Shown piece by piece: positions 34,614-46,837 of a stretch of DNA of 64,000 bases. Source of the stretch: 40CM-2-70-7 sp035505915 (GTDB lineage Bacteria > Gemmatimonadota > Gemmatimonadetes > Gemmatimonadales > GWC2-71-9). A program made the position numbers and the translations under genes. The DNA lies in assembly GCA_035505915.1 (NCBI GenBank), contig DATJQI010000005.1:1-64000 (forward strand), given 5' to 3'. The notes beneath the pieces are model-generated. The model was given only the letters and a program-made list of their open reading frames with translations. It was not told the origin of the DNA and did no database searches. Every line of letters begins with the position of its first letter. The first letter of the stretch is position 1.

Positions 34614-35722
34614 CGGAGGAGCTCGAGCGCCAGATCGGCGACGCGCTCCGCGGCGCCCGGCGGGCCGAGCCGCTCGCGGACCAGGGCCAGCCCTTCCCGT
34701 TGGCGCCGGGCGGCCGGGCCCGCGCGATCGAGGAGTGGGAGCACGGCGTCGGCGAGCGCGCGGGGGGTGGCCTGTCCCTGGAGCAGCTCGGGAGCCACCT
34801 CGCGCTCGGCGACCAGATTCACGAGGCCGACGTTGGGCACCTGCAGGAGGCGGCGGGCGATGAAATACGAGAGCCCGTTCATCCGATAGGCGATCGCCAT
34901 CGGCAGATCGGCGAGGGCGGCCTCGAGGGTGGTGGTGCCCGACTTGCACAAGCCGGCGTCGGCGGCCGCGAACACGAGGCCGGGGTCGCCGAACGCGATC
35001 CGGATTTCGCGCGGATCCGGGTACGTAGCCCGATCGGTGCCGGCCACCACCAGCTGCACATCCGGCAGCGCGGCCCGCACCCGGAGCGCCGCGTCGCGGA
35101 ACCGGGTCCACATGTGGTCGACTTCCTGGCGGCGGGAGCCGGGAAAGATCCCCAGCACCGGACGACCGGGGTCGAGCCCCAGGATCCGGCGCGCCTCGGC
35201 CCGGGCGGGCGGCGGCGGGCGGTCCTTCAGCGGGTGACCGACGAACGTCGCGGGAATGCCCCGTTCCCGGAAAAAGCGCTCCTCGAACGGGAGGATCACC
35301 GCCAGTTGGCGCACGTTCCCGGTCATCCGGCGGATGCGCCCCGGGGCCCAGGCCCAGAGCTGGGGGGCGATGTAATAGAGCACCGGCACCTGGAGCGCCG
35401 TGACCTGCGGAGCGAGCCGGAGGTGGTACCCGGGGTAGTCGACCAGCATCACCGCCCGGTAGCGGCGGGCGGCGAGAGCCGCGCGGGTCCGGGCGGCCAG
35501 GCGGCGATGGGCCGGGATGGTGCTCAGCGCCTCGACGAAGCCGACCACCGACATCGCCTCCATCCGGTCCAGCACCCGCGCGCCGGCGGCTTCGAGCGCC
35601 GGGCCTCCGAACGCTTCCACTTCGAGGTCCGGGAGGCGGCGGCGGAGCGCGGTCACGACGGGGGCGGCGTGCGCGTCCCCCGACGGCTCTCCCGCCGACA
35701 CGTACAGCCGGCCGGCGGTCAC
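34610..35722 (-). CDS. lpxB: Lipid-A-disaccharide synthase
   Basis: A 370-residue GT19 enzyme joining UDP-2,3-diacylglucosamine and lipid X. Motifs: SAGEPSGDAHAAPVV at the N-terminus, APQLWAWAPGRI in the middle, FPGSRRQEV, and CKSGTTTLEAAL in the donor site. Length is typical. The start is GTG 35722 (VTAGRLYVSAGE), overlapping the oxidoreductase stop as GTGA. LpxH or LpxI, the hydrolase step before it, was not found in the window. Confidence 0.96.
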   Translation of the reverse strand: MTAGRLYVSAGEPSGDAHAAPVVTALRRRLPDLEVEAFGGPALEAAGARVLDRMEAMSVVGFVEALSTIPAHRRLAARTRAALAARRYRAVMLVDYPGYHLRLAPQVTALQVPVLYYIAPQLWAWAPGRIRRMTGNVRQLAVILPFEERFFRERGIPATFVGHPLKDRPPPPARAEARRILGLDPGRPVLGIFPGSRRQEVDHMWTRFRDAALRVRAALPDVQLVVAGTDRATYPDPREIRIAFGDPGLVFAAADAGLCKSGTTTLEAALADLPMAIAYRMNGLSYFIARRLLQVPNVGLVNLVAEREVAPELLQGQATPRALADAVLPLLDRAGPAARRQREGLALVRERLGPPGAAERVADLALELLR

Positions 35723-36696
35723 TTGCGGAGGGTGGCGAGCGGCGAGGCGTGAATCGCGTCCACCACGCGGGTCGCGAGGACCAGCGCCTGGGCCCCGGCG
35801 GCACCGGAGACCGTGACTTCGCCTTCGCCCCGGACCGCCCGCACGAAGCTCTCGAGCTCGAGCTTCAGGGGCTCGGCTTCGGGCGCGTCGAGCCGGACGT
35901 GCTCGACGATGTCCTCGATCCGGGTGGCGCCCAGGCCCCGCCACCCCGTCTTGAGGCGGTAGAAGTGGCCCGTGCCCTGTGCCAGGTCGAGCGAGAAGTA
36001 TCCGGTGGGCTGGAAGATGCGGAGCTTCCGGGTGCGTTCCCGCGAGATCCGGGACGCGGTGACCACGGCCACCGCCCCGTTCGCGAACTCCACCCGGGCG
36101 TTGGCGATGTCCACGTGGGGCGTCAGGAGCGGCGCTCCGGTGGCGCGGACGTCCACCACGTCGGCGTCGACGAGCTCCAGGATCAGGTCCAGGTCGTGGA
36201 TCATCAGATCGAGCACCACCGCCACGTCGGACCCGCGCGGCGTGAACGGGGCGAGCCGGTCACACTGGAAGAAGCGGGGGTCGTCGAGGTACGGCATCGC
36301 GGCCCGGACGGCACGGTTGAAGCGCTCTACGTGCCCCACCTGCAGCTTCACGCCCGCCGTCTGGGCGGCGGCGACCAGCCGGTCCGCCCCGCTCACGGTG
36401 TCCGCGAGCGGCTTTTCGATGAGGGCCGAGATGCCGCGGGAAAGCGCGGCCAGGCCGACCTCGGTGTGGGCCGGAGTGGGCACCACGACGGTGACCGCCT
36501 GGACCCGGTCGAGGAGGGCCTCGAGCGTGGGGAGCGCCGTGGTCCCGAGCTCACGGGCCACCTGGGCCGCGCGGTCGGGATTCCGGTCGTAGATGCCGAC
36601 CAGCTCCGCGCCGGCGACGGCTCGGAGGAGGCGGGCATGGTGATAACCAAGGGCACCGGTGCCGATCACGCCGATCCGCACCCGGGGTGCGGTCAC
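35719..36696 (-). CDS. Gfo/Idh/MocA-family NAD(P) oxidoreductase in the lpx operon
   Basis: A 325-residue sugar oxidoreductase: Rossmann motif IGTGALGYHHARLL at the start, IEKPLA near 95, and the catalytic-region DLMIHDLDLILELV near 165. It lies between lpxA and lpxB with four-base overlaps on both sides. In Leptospira and Acidithiobacillus a similar gene, gnnA, oxidises UDP-GlcNAc at C3 so that an aminotransferase (gnnB) can make the 3-amino analogue used by LpxA. No gnnB is present here, so GnnA activity is a hypothesis. The GTG start is set by the overlap. Confidence 0.85.
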   Translation of the reverse strand: MTAPRVRIGVIGTGALGYHHARLLRAVAGAELVGIYDRNPDRAAQVARELGTTALPTLEALLDRVQAVTVVVPTPAHTEVGLAALSRGISALIEKPLADTVSGADRLVAAAQTAGVKLQVGHVERFNRAVRAAMPYLDDPRFFQCDRLAPFTPRGSDVAVVLDLMIHDLDLILELVDADVVDVRATGAPLLTPHVDIANARVEFANGAVAVVTASRISRERTRKLRIFQPTGYFSLDLAQGTGHFYRLKTGWRGLGATRIEDIVEHVRLDAPEAEPLKLELESFVRAVRGEGEVTVSGAAGAQALVLATRVVDAIHASPLATLRK

Positions 36697-37460
36697 ACCA
36701 GCACTCCGCGCTGCGACGTCTCGATGAAGGACAGGAACGTTTCGATTTCGGGGAGGGCGGGCAGCTCGGTGCGGGCGCGGGCGATGCCCTGGCTGATCGT
36801 GAAATCGGAGTTGAACAGCAGCCGGTAGACGCGCTTGAGCGCGAGCTTCACCTCGGGAGAGAAGCCGGCCCGCTGCAGTCCGACCGAATTGAGGCCGTAG
36901 AGCTGCAGGGGGTTCCCGACCGCCTTCACGTACGGGGGGACGTCCACATTGACCCGGGACCCGCCGCCGACGAAGGCGAACGTCCCGATCCGGCAGAACT
37001 GGTGGATGGGCGTGAGGCCCGAGATGTTCGCCCGATCCCCGATGGTCACGTGGCCCGCCATCTGCACGCCGTTCGCGATGATCACGTCGTTGCCGATGTG
37101 GCAGTCGTGGGCCACGTGGACGTAGGTCATCAGGAAGCAGTGGGCCCCGACGGTGGTCTTGCCGGTGGCGGTGCTGCCGCGGTTGATGGTCGAGTACTCC
37201 CGCACCACGGTGCCGTCGCCGATCTCGACCCAGGTCTCCTCGTTCTTGTACTTGAGATCCTGCGGGGGCCCGCCGATCACCGAGCCCACGCCGATCTGCA
37301 CCCCCGCCCCGATCCGGGCGTTCCGCTCGATGACGGCGTGGGCCGCCACGCGGGTGCCCTCGCCCACCGTCACCTGGGGTCCGATCACGGCGTAGGGGCC
37401 CACCTCCACGTCACGGCCGAGCTGGGCGCCGCCGTCCACCAGCGCCGTCGGGTGGATCAC
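36693..37460 (-). CDS. lpxA: UDP-N-acetylglucosamine O-acyltransferase
   Basis: A 255-residue trimeric left-handed beta-helix enzyme, the first step of lipid A synthesis. The helix repeats begin with VIHPTALVDGGAQLG; the catalytic histidine is H118 in HVAHDCHIG; GNPLQLYGLN marks the start of the C-terminal helices. GTG 37460 overlaps the lpxC-fabZ stop (GTGA). Whether the acceptor is GlcNAc or a 3-amino analogue is open given the oxidoreductase next door. Confidence 0.96.
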   Translation of the reverse strand: MIHPTALVDGGAQLGRDVEVGPYAVIGPQVTVGEGTRVAAHAVIERNARIGAGVQIGVGSVIGGPPQDLKYKNEETWVEIGDGTVVREYSTINRGSTATGKTTVGAHCFLMTYVHVAHDCHIGNDVIIANGVQMAGHVTIGDRANISGLTPIHQFCRIGTFAFVGGGSRVNVDVPPYVKAVGNPLQLYGLNSVGLQRAGFSPEVKLALKRVYRLLFNSDFTISQGIARARTELPALPEIETFLSFIETSQRGVLV

Positions 37461-38737
37461 TTGTCGGTCACGATGGCCATCATTTCGGCCTCGGCCACCA
37501 CCTGTCCGTCGACGTAGCCGACGCCCTTCATCTTGCAGGTGCGGCCCCGGAACTGCAGCATCTCGAGCTCGAAGCGGATCTGGTCTCCCGGCAGCACCGG
37601 GCGTCGGAACTTCACGTTGTCGAGCGACATGAAGTAGACGACCTTGTCCTCGACGTTCTGCCCTTCGAAGTGGCCCATCAGGAGCATCCCGCCCACCTGG
37701 GCCATCGCCTCGATGATCAGCACGCCGGGCATGATGGGATGGCCCGGGAAATGGCCCTGGAAGAACGGCTCGTTGATCGTGACGTTCTTGATCCCGACGA
37801 TCCGCCGGTCCCCCTCCACCTCGATGATCCGGTCGACGAGGAGGAACGGATAGCGGTGCGGGAGGATGTCCAGGATGCGGCCGATGTCGTAGCGGGCGTC
37901 GCCGGTGCGCTTGGCGGTGCGGGACAGGGCCCGGGCCAGGGCGACGTTCCCGACGTGGGACGGCCGGGTGGCGACGATGTGCGCGCGCACGCGCGCGCCC
38001 GTGAGCGCCAGGTCTCCGACGATGTCCGCGGCCTTGTGGCGCAGGAATTCGTCGGGCCAGTGCAGCGGCGCGCCCTGCACCACGGCACGGTCGTCCAGCA
38101 CGATCGCGTTGTCCCTGGTCACGCCCTTGATCAGGCCCTTGGCCCGGAGGGCGTCCACCTCGCTGGCGAACCCGAACGTCCGCGCGGGGGCCAGCTCCTT
38201 GCCGAACGCTTCCGCGTTGATCTCGTACGTCCCCGCCTGGCGGCCGATGAGGGGGTGGGGGAACTCGATGGTCACCGTGAGGCGGAAGGTCTTGGCGGGG
38301 GCCACGACGTAGCTCGCGTCTCCCTCGGTGACCGTGAAGGGTGCCTGGACCGTGAGGATGACGGGCTCGCCCTCCACCTCCGCCACCCCTGCCTCCGCCA
38401 GCGCCGTGAAGTACGGCGCGACGCTGCCGTCCAGGATCGGGGGCTCCGGTCCCGACAGCTCGATCACGCAGTCGTCGATCTGATGCGCGGCGAGCGCGGC
38501 GAGGAGGTGCTCCACGGTATGGATGGTGGCGTCGCCGTGCCCGATGGCGGTGCGCCGCTCGAGCGCCTCCACCTCGGTGAGACGGGCCGGGACCACGGGC
38601 TGGCCGGGGAGATCGGTCCGCCGGAAGGCGATGCCCTGTCCGCCCGCCGCCGGCAGGATCCGCACTTCCGAGCGGGCCCCGGTGTGCAGCCCCGCGCCGG
38701 ACAGCGTGGCGGGCTTCTGGAGCGAGCGTCTAGCGAT
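37457..38737 (-). CDS. lpxC-fabZ: Bifunctional LpxC deacetylase - FabZ dehydratase
   Basis: A fusion of about 426 residues. Residues 1-275 are LpxC: LSGAGLHTG (12-20), E76-H77 in HTVEHLLAAL, zinc ligands H234 and D238 in HKAADIVGD, and H261. Residues 283-426 are FabZ: LPHRYPFLLVDR (293-304) and GHFPGHPIMPG (328 on) with the catalytic glutamate at 343. It deacetylates UDP-acyl-GlcNAc and dehydrates 3-hydroxyacyl-ACP, joining lipid A and fatty-acid synthesis; the fusion is known in Bacteroidetes and relatives. No ATG, GTG or TTG lies upstream of the GLHTG motif for over 40 codons. Homology and an eight-base overlap with lpxD point to ATC 38737 as start; GTG 38665 would delete essential sequence. 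Confidence 0.93.
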   Translation of the reverse strand: MARRSLQKPATLSGAGLHTGARSEVRILPAAGGQGIAFRRTDLPGQPVVPARLTEVEALERRTAIGHGDATIHTVEHLLAALAAHQIDDCVIELSGPEPPILDGSVAPYFTALAEAGVAEVEGEPVILTVQAPFTVTEGDASYVVAPAKTFRLTVTIEFPHPLIGRQAGTYEINAEAFGKELAPARTFGFASEVDALRAKGLIKGVTRDNAIVLDDRAVVQGAPLHWPDEFLRHKAADIVGDLALTGARVRAHIVATRPSHVGNVALARALSRTAKRTGDARYDIGRILDILPHRYPFLLVDRIIEVEGDRRIVGIKNVTINEPFFQGHFPGHPIMPGVLIIEAMAQVGGMLLMGHFEGQNVEDKVVYFMSLDNVKFRRPVLPGDQIRFELEMLQFRGRTCKMKGVGYVDGQVVAEAEMMAIVTDK

Positions 38738-39782
38738 GGGGCTCTCCCTCCCGGCGCGTGAGCGCCTCGAGCTGGTTGACCAGCGGCGCCAGGCGGTACA
38801 GGGCCGCCTGGGCCCGCAGGTAGTCCCGGTGGTTCCGGGCCGGATAGCCGGTGACGGTGGCGCCGTCCGGAATGTCCCCGATCACGCCGCTCTGGACCGT
38901 GATGCGGACCCCCGAGCCGACCGAGATGTGGTCGGCGAGGCCCACCTGGCCGGCCAGGAACACGTCGTCGCCCACCCGGGTGCTCCCCGCGATGCCCACC
39001 ATCGCCGCGATGAGACAGCGCTCGCCGATGCGGACGTTATGCGCCACCTGCACCAGGTTGTCGATCTTGGTGCCCCGGCCGATCACCGTATCGTCCACGC
39101 TGCCGCGGTCGACGGTGGTGTTCGCGCCGATCTCGACGTCGTCGCCGATCAGGCAGCGGCCGACCTGCGGGATCTTCCGCGGCAGGCTGCCCGCGCGGCC
39201 GGGGACGTACCCGAAGCCGTCCGAGCCGAGCCGCGTACCCGCGTGCACCAGCACCCGGTCGCCGATGACGGTGCCGCTGTAGCAGGTGACCGAGGGATAC
39301 AGGTGCACGTCGTCGCCCACGACGACGCCATCCCCCAGCACGCATCCCGCGTCGATCCGCACGTTCCGGCCCAGCCGGACCTCGGCGCCCAGCACCACGT
39401 GGGGTCCGAGGGCGACCGGATCATTCCAGGTGGTTCCCCGCCCCACGACGGCGGTGGCGTGCACGCCCGGCGCCCAGGCCGGCTCGGGATAGAGGATCGG
39501 GAGCACGTCGAGGAGCGCGGCGTGGGGGTCGGGTACCACGATCCGGGTGGGGGGGCCGCCCGGCAGATCGGCGAATTCGGGCCGGCAGAGCACCACGGCG
39601 TCGCGGGCGCGCTCAAAGTACGGGAGGTAGGCGCGGCTGGCAAGAAACGACAGGTCGCCCGCGCCGGCCCGCTCGAGCGGCGCGACGCGGGCGACGGCGG
39701 CGTCTCCCGGACCCACGAGCCGCCCCCGGGTGAGGGCGGCCACGTCGTGCGCGGAGAGGGAGCGGCGTCCTTCCGCAGGCAC
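38730..39782 (-). CDS. lpxD: UDP-3-O-(3-hydroxyacyl)glucosamine N-acyltransferase
   Basis: A 350-residue acyltransferase adding the second hydroxyacyl chain in lipid A synthesis. An N-terminal uridine-binding domain (to ~100) is followed by a beta-helix with GSDGFGYVPG, VDRGSVDDTVIG and the catalytic histidine in VQVAHNVRIG, and a C-terminal helix. GTG 39782 follows the ompH stop by five bases. Its own end overlaps the inferred lpxC start by eight bases. Confidence 0.95.
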   Translation of the reverse strand: MPAEGRRSLSAHDVAALTRGRLVGPGDAAVARVAPLERAGAGDLSFLASRAYLPYFERARDAVVLCRPEFADLPGGPPTRIVVPDPHAALLDVLPILYPEPAWAPGVHATAVVGRGTTWNDPVALGPHVVLGAEVRLGRNVRIDAGCVLGDGVVVGDDVHLYPSVTCYSGTVIGDRVLVHAGTRLGSDGFGYVPGRAGSLPRKIPQVGRCLIGDDVEIGANTTVDRGSVDDTVIGRGTKIDNLVQVAHNVRIGERCLIAAMVGIAGSTRVGDDVFLAGQVGLADHISVGSGVRITVQSGVIGDIPDGATVTGYPARNHRDYLRAQAALYRLAPLVNQLEALTRREGEPHR

Positions 39783-39787
39783 GCGCC

Positions 39788-40348
39788 CTACTGGGACTGG
39801 ACCGGGAGCTGTTTGATCCGGGAGACGACGGTGCGCGTGATGTCCAGGGCCGGGTCCGCGGCGAGCAGGCCCGACGCGTTGGGATCGCCGTTGAACACCA
39901 TCGCGTAGCCGTTCTCGAGCCGCACCGCTTCGATGATGGTGCGGATCTTCTGCTGGATCGGCGCCATCAGCTCCTGCTGGCGCTGCTGCGCCCGCTGATT
40001 CAGCTCCTGGGTGCGGGCGTCGAACCGCTGCTGCATCGACTGAAGATCATGTACCTTGGCCTGTTTGGCGGCCGGGGAGAGTGCGATGGACTGCTGGTCC
40101 AGCGCCTGCTGGGCCGAATCCATCGACTGCTGCATTTTCTGCACCTCTTCCCGGTAGCCGGCCACCTCGTGGCTCAGCGTGGACTCGGCGGCGACGTATC
40201 CGGGCGTCGAGTCGAGGATGACCTGCGGGATGACGTAGGCGATCTTGAGCCCGTGCGACGCCGGCGCCGGGGCGGGGGCGGCGCCGGCCTGTGCGGCGGC
40301 GGAACGGGCCGCGGCGACCAGGGCGAAGACCACCAGGACACGCTTCAT
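39788..40348 (-). CDS. ompH: OmpH/Skp-family periplasmic chaperone
   Basis: A 186-residue exported chaperone for outer-membrane proteins. Signal peptide at residues 1-20 (MKRVLVVFALVAAARSAAAQ), an Ala/Pro-rich linker, then a first beta strand LKIAYVIPQVILDSTPG and a long helical hairpin rich in Gln/Glu/Lys (QQRQQELMAPIQQKI). It sits between bamA and lpxD as in many diderms. ATG 40348 has GGAG eight bases upstream; the in-frame codon 12 residues earlier precedes the signal peptide and is unlikely. Confidence 0.92.
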   Translation of the reverse strand: MKRVLVVFALVAAARSAAAQAGAAPAPAPASHGLKIAYVIPQVILDSTPGYVAAESTLSHEVAGYREEVQKMQQSMDSAQQALDQQSIALSPAAKQAKVHDLQSMQQRFDARTQELNQRAQQRQQELMAPIQQKIRTIIEAVRLENGYAMVFNGDPNASGLLAADPALDITRTVVSRIKQLPVQSQ

Positions 40349-40383
40349 TGCGAAACTCCGGTAGAGGGACGTGGAAAACGGCA

Positions 40384-42779
40384 TCAGAAAAAGTTGCCGA
40401 GTTTGAAGTGAAGTTTCCAGCCGGGCGCGGGCTGCCCGGCCAGATTGGTCTTGTCGAAGCCGTAGCCCAGGTCCAAGCCGATGGGCCCGAGGGGTGACAC
40501 CACCGCGACGCCCACGCCCGCGCCCCGGAAGAGGCGGGTGGGGTCGAACTGCGCGGGCCGGGCCCAGACGTTCCCGGCGTCGTAGAACGTGCTGAGGTAG
40601 AACGCCTGCGAGAGCCGCAGCCCGATCTCCCCGGTCATCAGGAAGAAGGCGTTGCCGAACGCGTTGGCCGACGCCTGGCCCGAGGCGGCGTTCGGGTCGT
40701 AGCCCTGGGGCGTGATGGAGAACTCGTCGTAGCCGCGGAGCGGGATGCCGAACTGGGTCCCGCCCATGGTGAAGAGCTGGTCGAAGAACGGCGATTTCCC
40801 GAACACGAAGCCCGACCGCGTGGACAGCCCGAGGACGAACTTGGGCCCGTTGTTGCCCGCGGCCTTGCCGCCGATCTGGCCGAGCGGCGCGTACCAGTGG
40901 GCTTCGATGTCCACGCGCTGGAAGTCGCCGGTGCCGCCCAGCGGGCCGCCGCTCTGCGAGACCCCGATCGACGTCATCGCCCCGCCGGTCGGAAACGGCA
41001 GCTCCACGCGGGTGTCGTGCATGATGGACGCCCCGACCGTGGACCGGAGGCAGTTGTTGCACCCGTACTGGAGCGCGAAGGTCGGGTTCAGGGCCGAGCC
41101 CAGGAAGCTCTGGTCGTCGAGTCCGTAGGACAGGAAGAGTCGCGTGTACCGGCTGTGGAACACGGGGAAGCCGAACTGCACCGAGCCGCCGCGGCGGCGG
41201 AGCTGGCCCAGGTCCGCGATGGTGTACCGGTACCGCGAGTCGTGCAGGTCGAGCGTCCCCGAGATCCGTGAGGTCAGGATCGCCGGGTCGGTGTAGGAGA
41301 CGTCGAAGTCCGTGATGTTCTGCCCGAACTGCCACTGGAAGTGGCCCTTCTTGCCGCGGCCGAAGAGGTTGGGCTCGTCCAGCCCGATGAAGCCGCCCAG
41401 GCCGGTGCCCTGCCCCACCGACGCCCCGAAGTTCACGTTGCCGGTGCGCTTCTCCTCCACCCGGAAGATCACGTCGACGTCGCCCTGATCGTTGGCCGGG
41501 CGCGTATCCGGAATCGGGAGCGGCTGCTGGAAGAACCCGAGGTTCGAGATGTTCTGGTAGGAGCGCAGGAGCGCGTTCTGCCGGAACACGTCGCCGGGGA
41601 TCATGTCGATCGCGTCCCGGATCACCTGCTCGTGGGTCACGTCGTTCCCGACGATGTCGATCTTGTTCACGATGGCGGGCTGGCCTTCGTGGATCAGCCA
41701 GCGGAGATCGACCACCGGCGTGCCGTCCCGCTCCACGCGGCGGACGACGTCGTTCTGGATCTGGACGTAGAGGTAGCCTTCGTCGCGGTACGCCGTGTAG
41801 ACCTTGTTGGTCGCGTCGTCCCACTTGCCCTGGTTGAAATACGCGGGTCCCGACACCGCTCCCCCCAGCCCGAGCATGCCGGTGCGGCGTGCGCCGCTGA
41901 ACGGATAGAGCCCCTGGATCTCCTCGTTGGTGAACCGCCGGTTGCCGGCGATCTCGAACGTGCCGACGCGATAGGGCTGGCCCTCGCTGACCCGGACCAG
42001 GAGCGTGGCCTTGCCGGTGGTGTCGTCGACGATCAGGGTGTCGGAGAGCACCTGGAAATCCACGTACCCGCGGGAGCCGTAGAAATCCGGGAGCCGCTGG
42101 GTCAGGTCCCGCTGCAGCTTGTCGTCGTCATAGTCGCCGTTCCGCCAGAAGAAGAACCCCTCCGGCTTGGACGCCATCTGGCCCACCAGCGTCTGGGCGC
42201 TGAAGGCGTGGTTCCCCTCGAAATTCACGCGCGCGATGGCCACGCGGCGTCCCTCGTCCACCTCGAGCACGATGCGGACCCGAGACGAGTCGCCCTCCCA
42301 GATCCAGTGGGGCGTGACCGACGCGAGGTAGTAGCCGTCCCCGCGGTACAGCGAGTCGATCCGGGCGACCGACCGGGCCACGCTGGCCGGGTCCACGGGG
42401 CGCCCCTCGAAGAGCGTCACCCGCTCGCGGACCGAGCGCTCCGAGATGCGGTCGGTGCCCTTCACGGTCCACTTGATGAGGATGGGGCGCTCGCGGACGG
42501 TGAGGACCAGCACGGAGCGCCCGTTGCCGGTATCGGCGTCGATGCGGACGTCCTGGAACTGGCCCGAGGCGAACAGCGCGGTGAGGGCGTGCTGGATGTC
42601 CCGGTAGCCGGTGGGACGTCCCGCCGCCAGGCCGGCGGTCGAGAGGATGGTTTCGCGGGTGACGCGCCGGTTCCCCCGGACCGCGATGGAATCGGGGGAC
42701 TGCTGTCCGTTCTGCCCGAGCGCGAGGCGCGGGGCCAGGCAGAGGAGACCGCAGACGGCGCCGAGGGTGAGCCGGCGGG

Positions 42780-42783
<4 letters not shown>
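40384..42783 (-). CDS. bamA: Outer-membrane protein assembly factor BamA
   Basis: A 799-residue Omp85 protein: signal peptide (about 1-22, ending LALGQ), five POTRA-type repeats (for example IAVRGNRRVTRETIL, then GTFEIAGNRRFTNEEIQG and KIDIVGNDVTHEQVI), and a C-terminal 16-strand barrel. The LRGYDE segment corresponds to the conserved VRGF/Y motif inside the barrel, and the chain ends LGNFF with the terminal aromatic needed for insertion. GTG 42783 overlaps the clpC stop (GTGA); the much longer open frame upstream is inside clpC. It is thus coupled to a protease gene. Confidence 0.95.
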
Positions 42784-45260
<2,477 letters not shown>

Positions 45261-45272
45261 CGCCTCATCGCC

Positions 45273-46346
45273 TCAGGGAGACTCGGTCTCCAGCAACCGC
45301 CGCACGTAGGTGGCGCGTACCGTCGGGAGCTCGGGATCGCCGCCCGCCCGGCCTTCGAGCGCCGCGAGGTGCGCGGGCTGCGTGTAGATGAGCAATTTGT
45401 TCAGCGTGTATACACTCAAGCCCGGAATCAGGTCGAGCCCGACGCCCAACCGGACTCCGCTCAACAAGTTCATCGCTTCCTCGAAGGTCAGCCGCCGCGC
45501 GTGCTTGAGCAGTCCATACGCCCGCCACGTCTTGTCGGCCACCTCGTCCGGCGCGGTCTGCAGCAGCATCTGCCGCGCCTGCCCTTCGTACTCGATGACC
45601 TGGCGCACGATCTTGCCCAGGTGATCGAGGAGCTCCCCTTCCGACTTCCCCAGCGTCGTCTGGTTCGACAGCTGGAAGAAGTTGCCCACCACTTCACTGC
45701 CTTCCCCGTACAGGCCCCGAAAGGTCAGCCCGACCTGCGCCAGCCCCTGCAGAACCTTGCCGATTTCCTTGGTCAAGACGAGGCCCGGCAAGTGGATAAG
45801 CACACTGGCGCGAAGCCCGGTGCCGGCATTGGTGGGGCAAGAGGTAAGATAGCCAAACTCGGGGTGAAACGCGAAGGGAAGCAGGCGACCCAGCTCCGCA
45901 TCTACCGATTCCAGTTGGGCATACGCCTCGTCGAGCGCGAACCCCGACCACATCCCCTGCAACCGGAGATGGTCCTCTTCATTCACCATCACCCCGACCG
46001 GAGACTGGGTCACCAGCGCGGCCCCGGGCCGCGGCCGCGTGTCCTGGTCGAGCGCCGCCAGCTCCTTGCTGACCAGGTGCCGCTCGTGCAGGAGCTGCCG
46101 GTCCCCGCGATCCAGGGAGTCCAGCCGGAAGTAGGCCGCGCCCTTGAGCCGTTCGGTCGCCGCCGCCGCCTCCCGGACCCGCTCGAGTACCGCCAGGCGG
46201 TCGGCGTCGGTGGCCCGCTGGGAGAACGCGTGGCCCGCCAGGTTCCGGGCCAGCCGGATGCGGGTGGACAGGACGACCTGGCTCTTCGGGCCCGACGCGT
46301 CGAGCCAGCCGATGCCGCCGTCGGGGAGGAGCGACAGGTCGATCAT
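45273..46346 (-). CDS. mcsB: Protein arginine kinase McsB
   Basis: A 357-residue guanido-phosphotransferase-type kinase that phosphorylates arginine in client proteins and marks them for ClpCP. Catalytic blocks: STRIRLARN (27-35), NEEDH (122-126) and CPTNAGTGLRAS (170-181), which covers the reactive cysteine loop. Length matches Bacillus McsB (363). The start ATG 46346 overlaps the mcsA stop (ATGA). Together with McsA and ClpC this is a full tagging-and-unfolding module; the repressor CtsR, usual in Firmicutes, is not present. Confidence 0.96.
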   Translation of the reverse strand: MIDLSLLPDGGIGWLDASGPKSQVVLSTRIRLARNLAGHAFSQRATDADRLAVLERVREAAAATERLKGAAYFRLDSLDRGDRQLLHERHLVSKELAALDQDTRPRPGAALVTQSPVGVMVNEEDHLRLQGMWSGFALDEAYAQLESVDAELGRLLPFAFHPEFGYLTSCPTNAGTGLRASVLIHLPGLVLTKEIGKVLQGLAQVGLTFRGLYGEGSEVVGNFFQLSNQTTLGKSEGELLDHLGKIVRQVIEYEGQARQMLLQTAPDEVADKTWRAYGLLKHARRLTFEEAMNLLSGVRLGVGLDLIPGLSVYTLNKLLIYTQPAHLAALEGRAGGDPELPTVRATYVRRLLETESP

Positions 46347-46837
46347 TCGAGCACCCGGATTCGGTCCCGCAGCTCGGCCGCGAGCTCGAAGTTCTCGGCG
46401 TCCACCGCCACGCGGAGCTGGTGCCGCAGGTCGAGCAGGCGGCGGGCCGGATCGGCGCTGTCCGCCCCCGGGACCTCGTACCGCTCGCCCACGTGCTGGC
46501 TCGAGCCGTGCAGCCGGCGCAGCAGGTCGCGGAGATGCACCTCGAAGGCGCCGTAGCACACCGCGCACCCCAGCCGCCCGGTCTCCCGGAAGTCCCGCAG
46601 GGTGCCGCCGCAATTGGGGCACGGCGCCCCGTCGATCGTCGCGGGCAGCAGGCTCCCCGCGGACTTCCCCATGGCCGTGATGAACCCTCCGAGCGGCGAC
46701 TTGAGCAACGCCACGCCGGTCTCCACACCCTTCTCCGCGGCGCACTGCTCGCAGAGGTGGAGCGTGACTTTCGAGTCGTGCTCCACCTGTGTGAGGTTGA
46801 TGACCGCGTCCCGCTCCTTGCAGTGATCGCAGAGCAT
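46343..46837 (-). CDS. mcsA: McsA-like zinc-finger activator with UVR motif
   Basis: A 164-residue protein with four C-x-x-C pairs (3/6, 29/32, 73/76, 91/94), enough for two zinc fingers, and a C-terminal UVR helical hairpin (about 133-164; LRVAVDAENFELAAELRDRI). McsA activates the arginine kinase McsB and bridges it to ClpC. Order and overlap with mcsB support this role. ATG 46837 shares one base with the lolD stop (TGATG). Confidence 0.94.
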   Translation of the reverse strand: MLCDHCKERDAVINLTQVEHDSKVTLHLCEQCAAEKGVETGVALLKSPLGGFITAMGKSAGSLLPATIDGAPCPNCGGTLRDFRETGRLGCAVCYGAFEVHLRDLLRRLHGSSQHVGERYEVPGADSADPARRLLDLRHQLRVAVDAENFELAAELRDRIRVLE

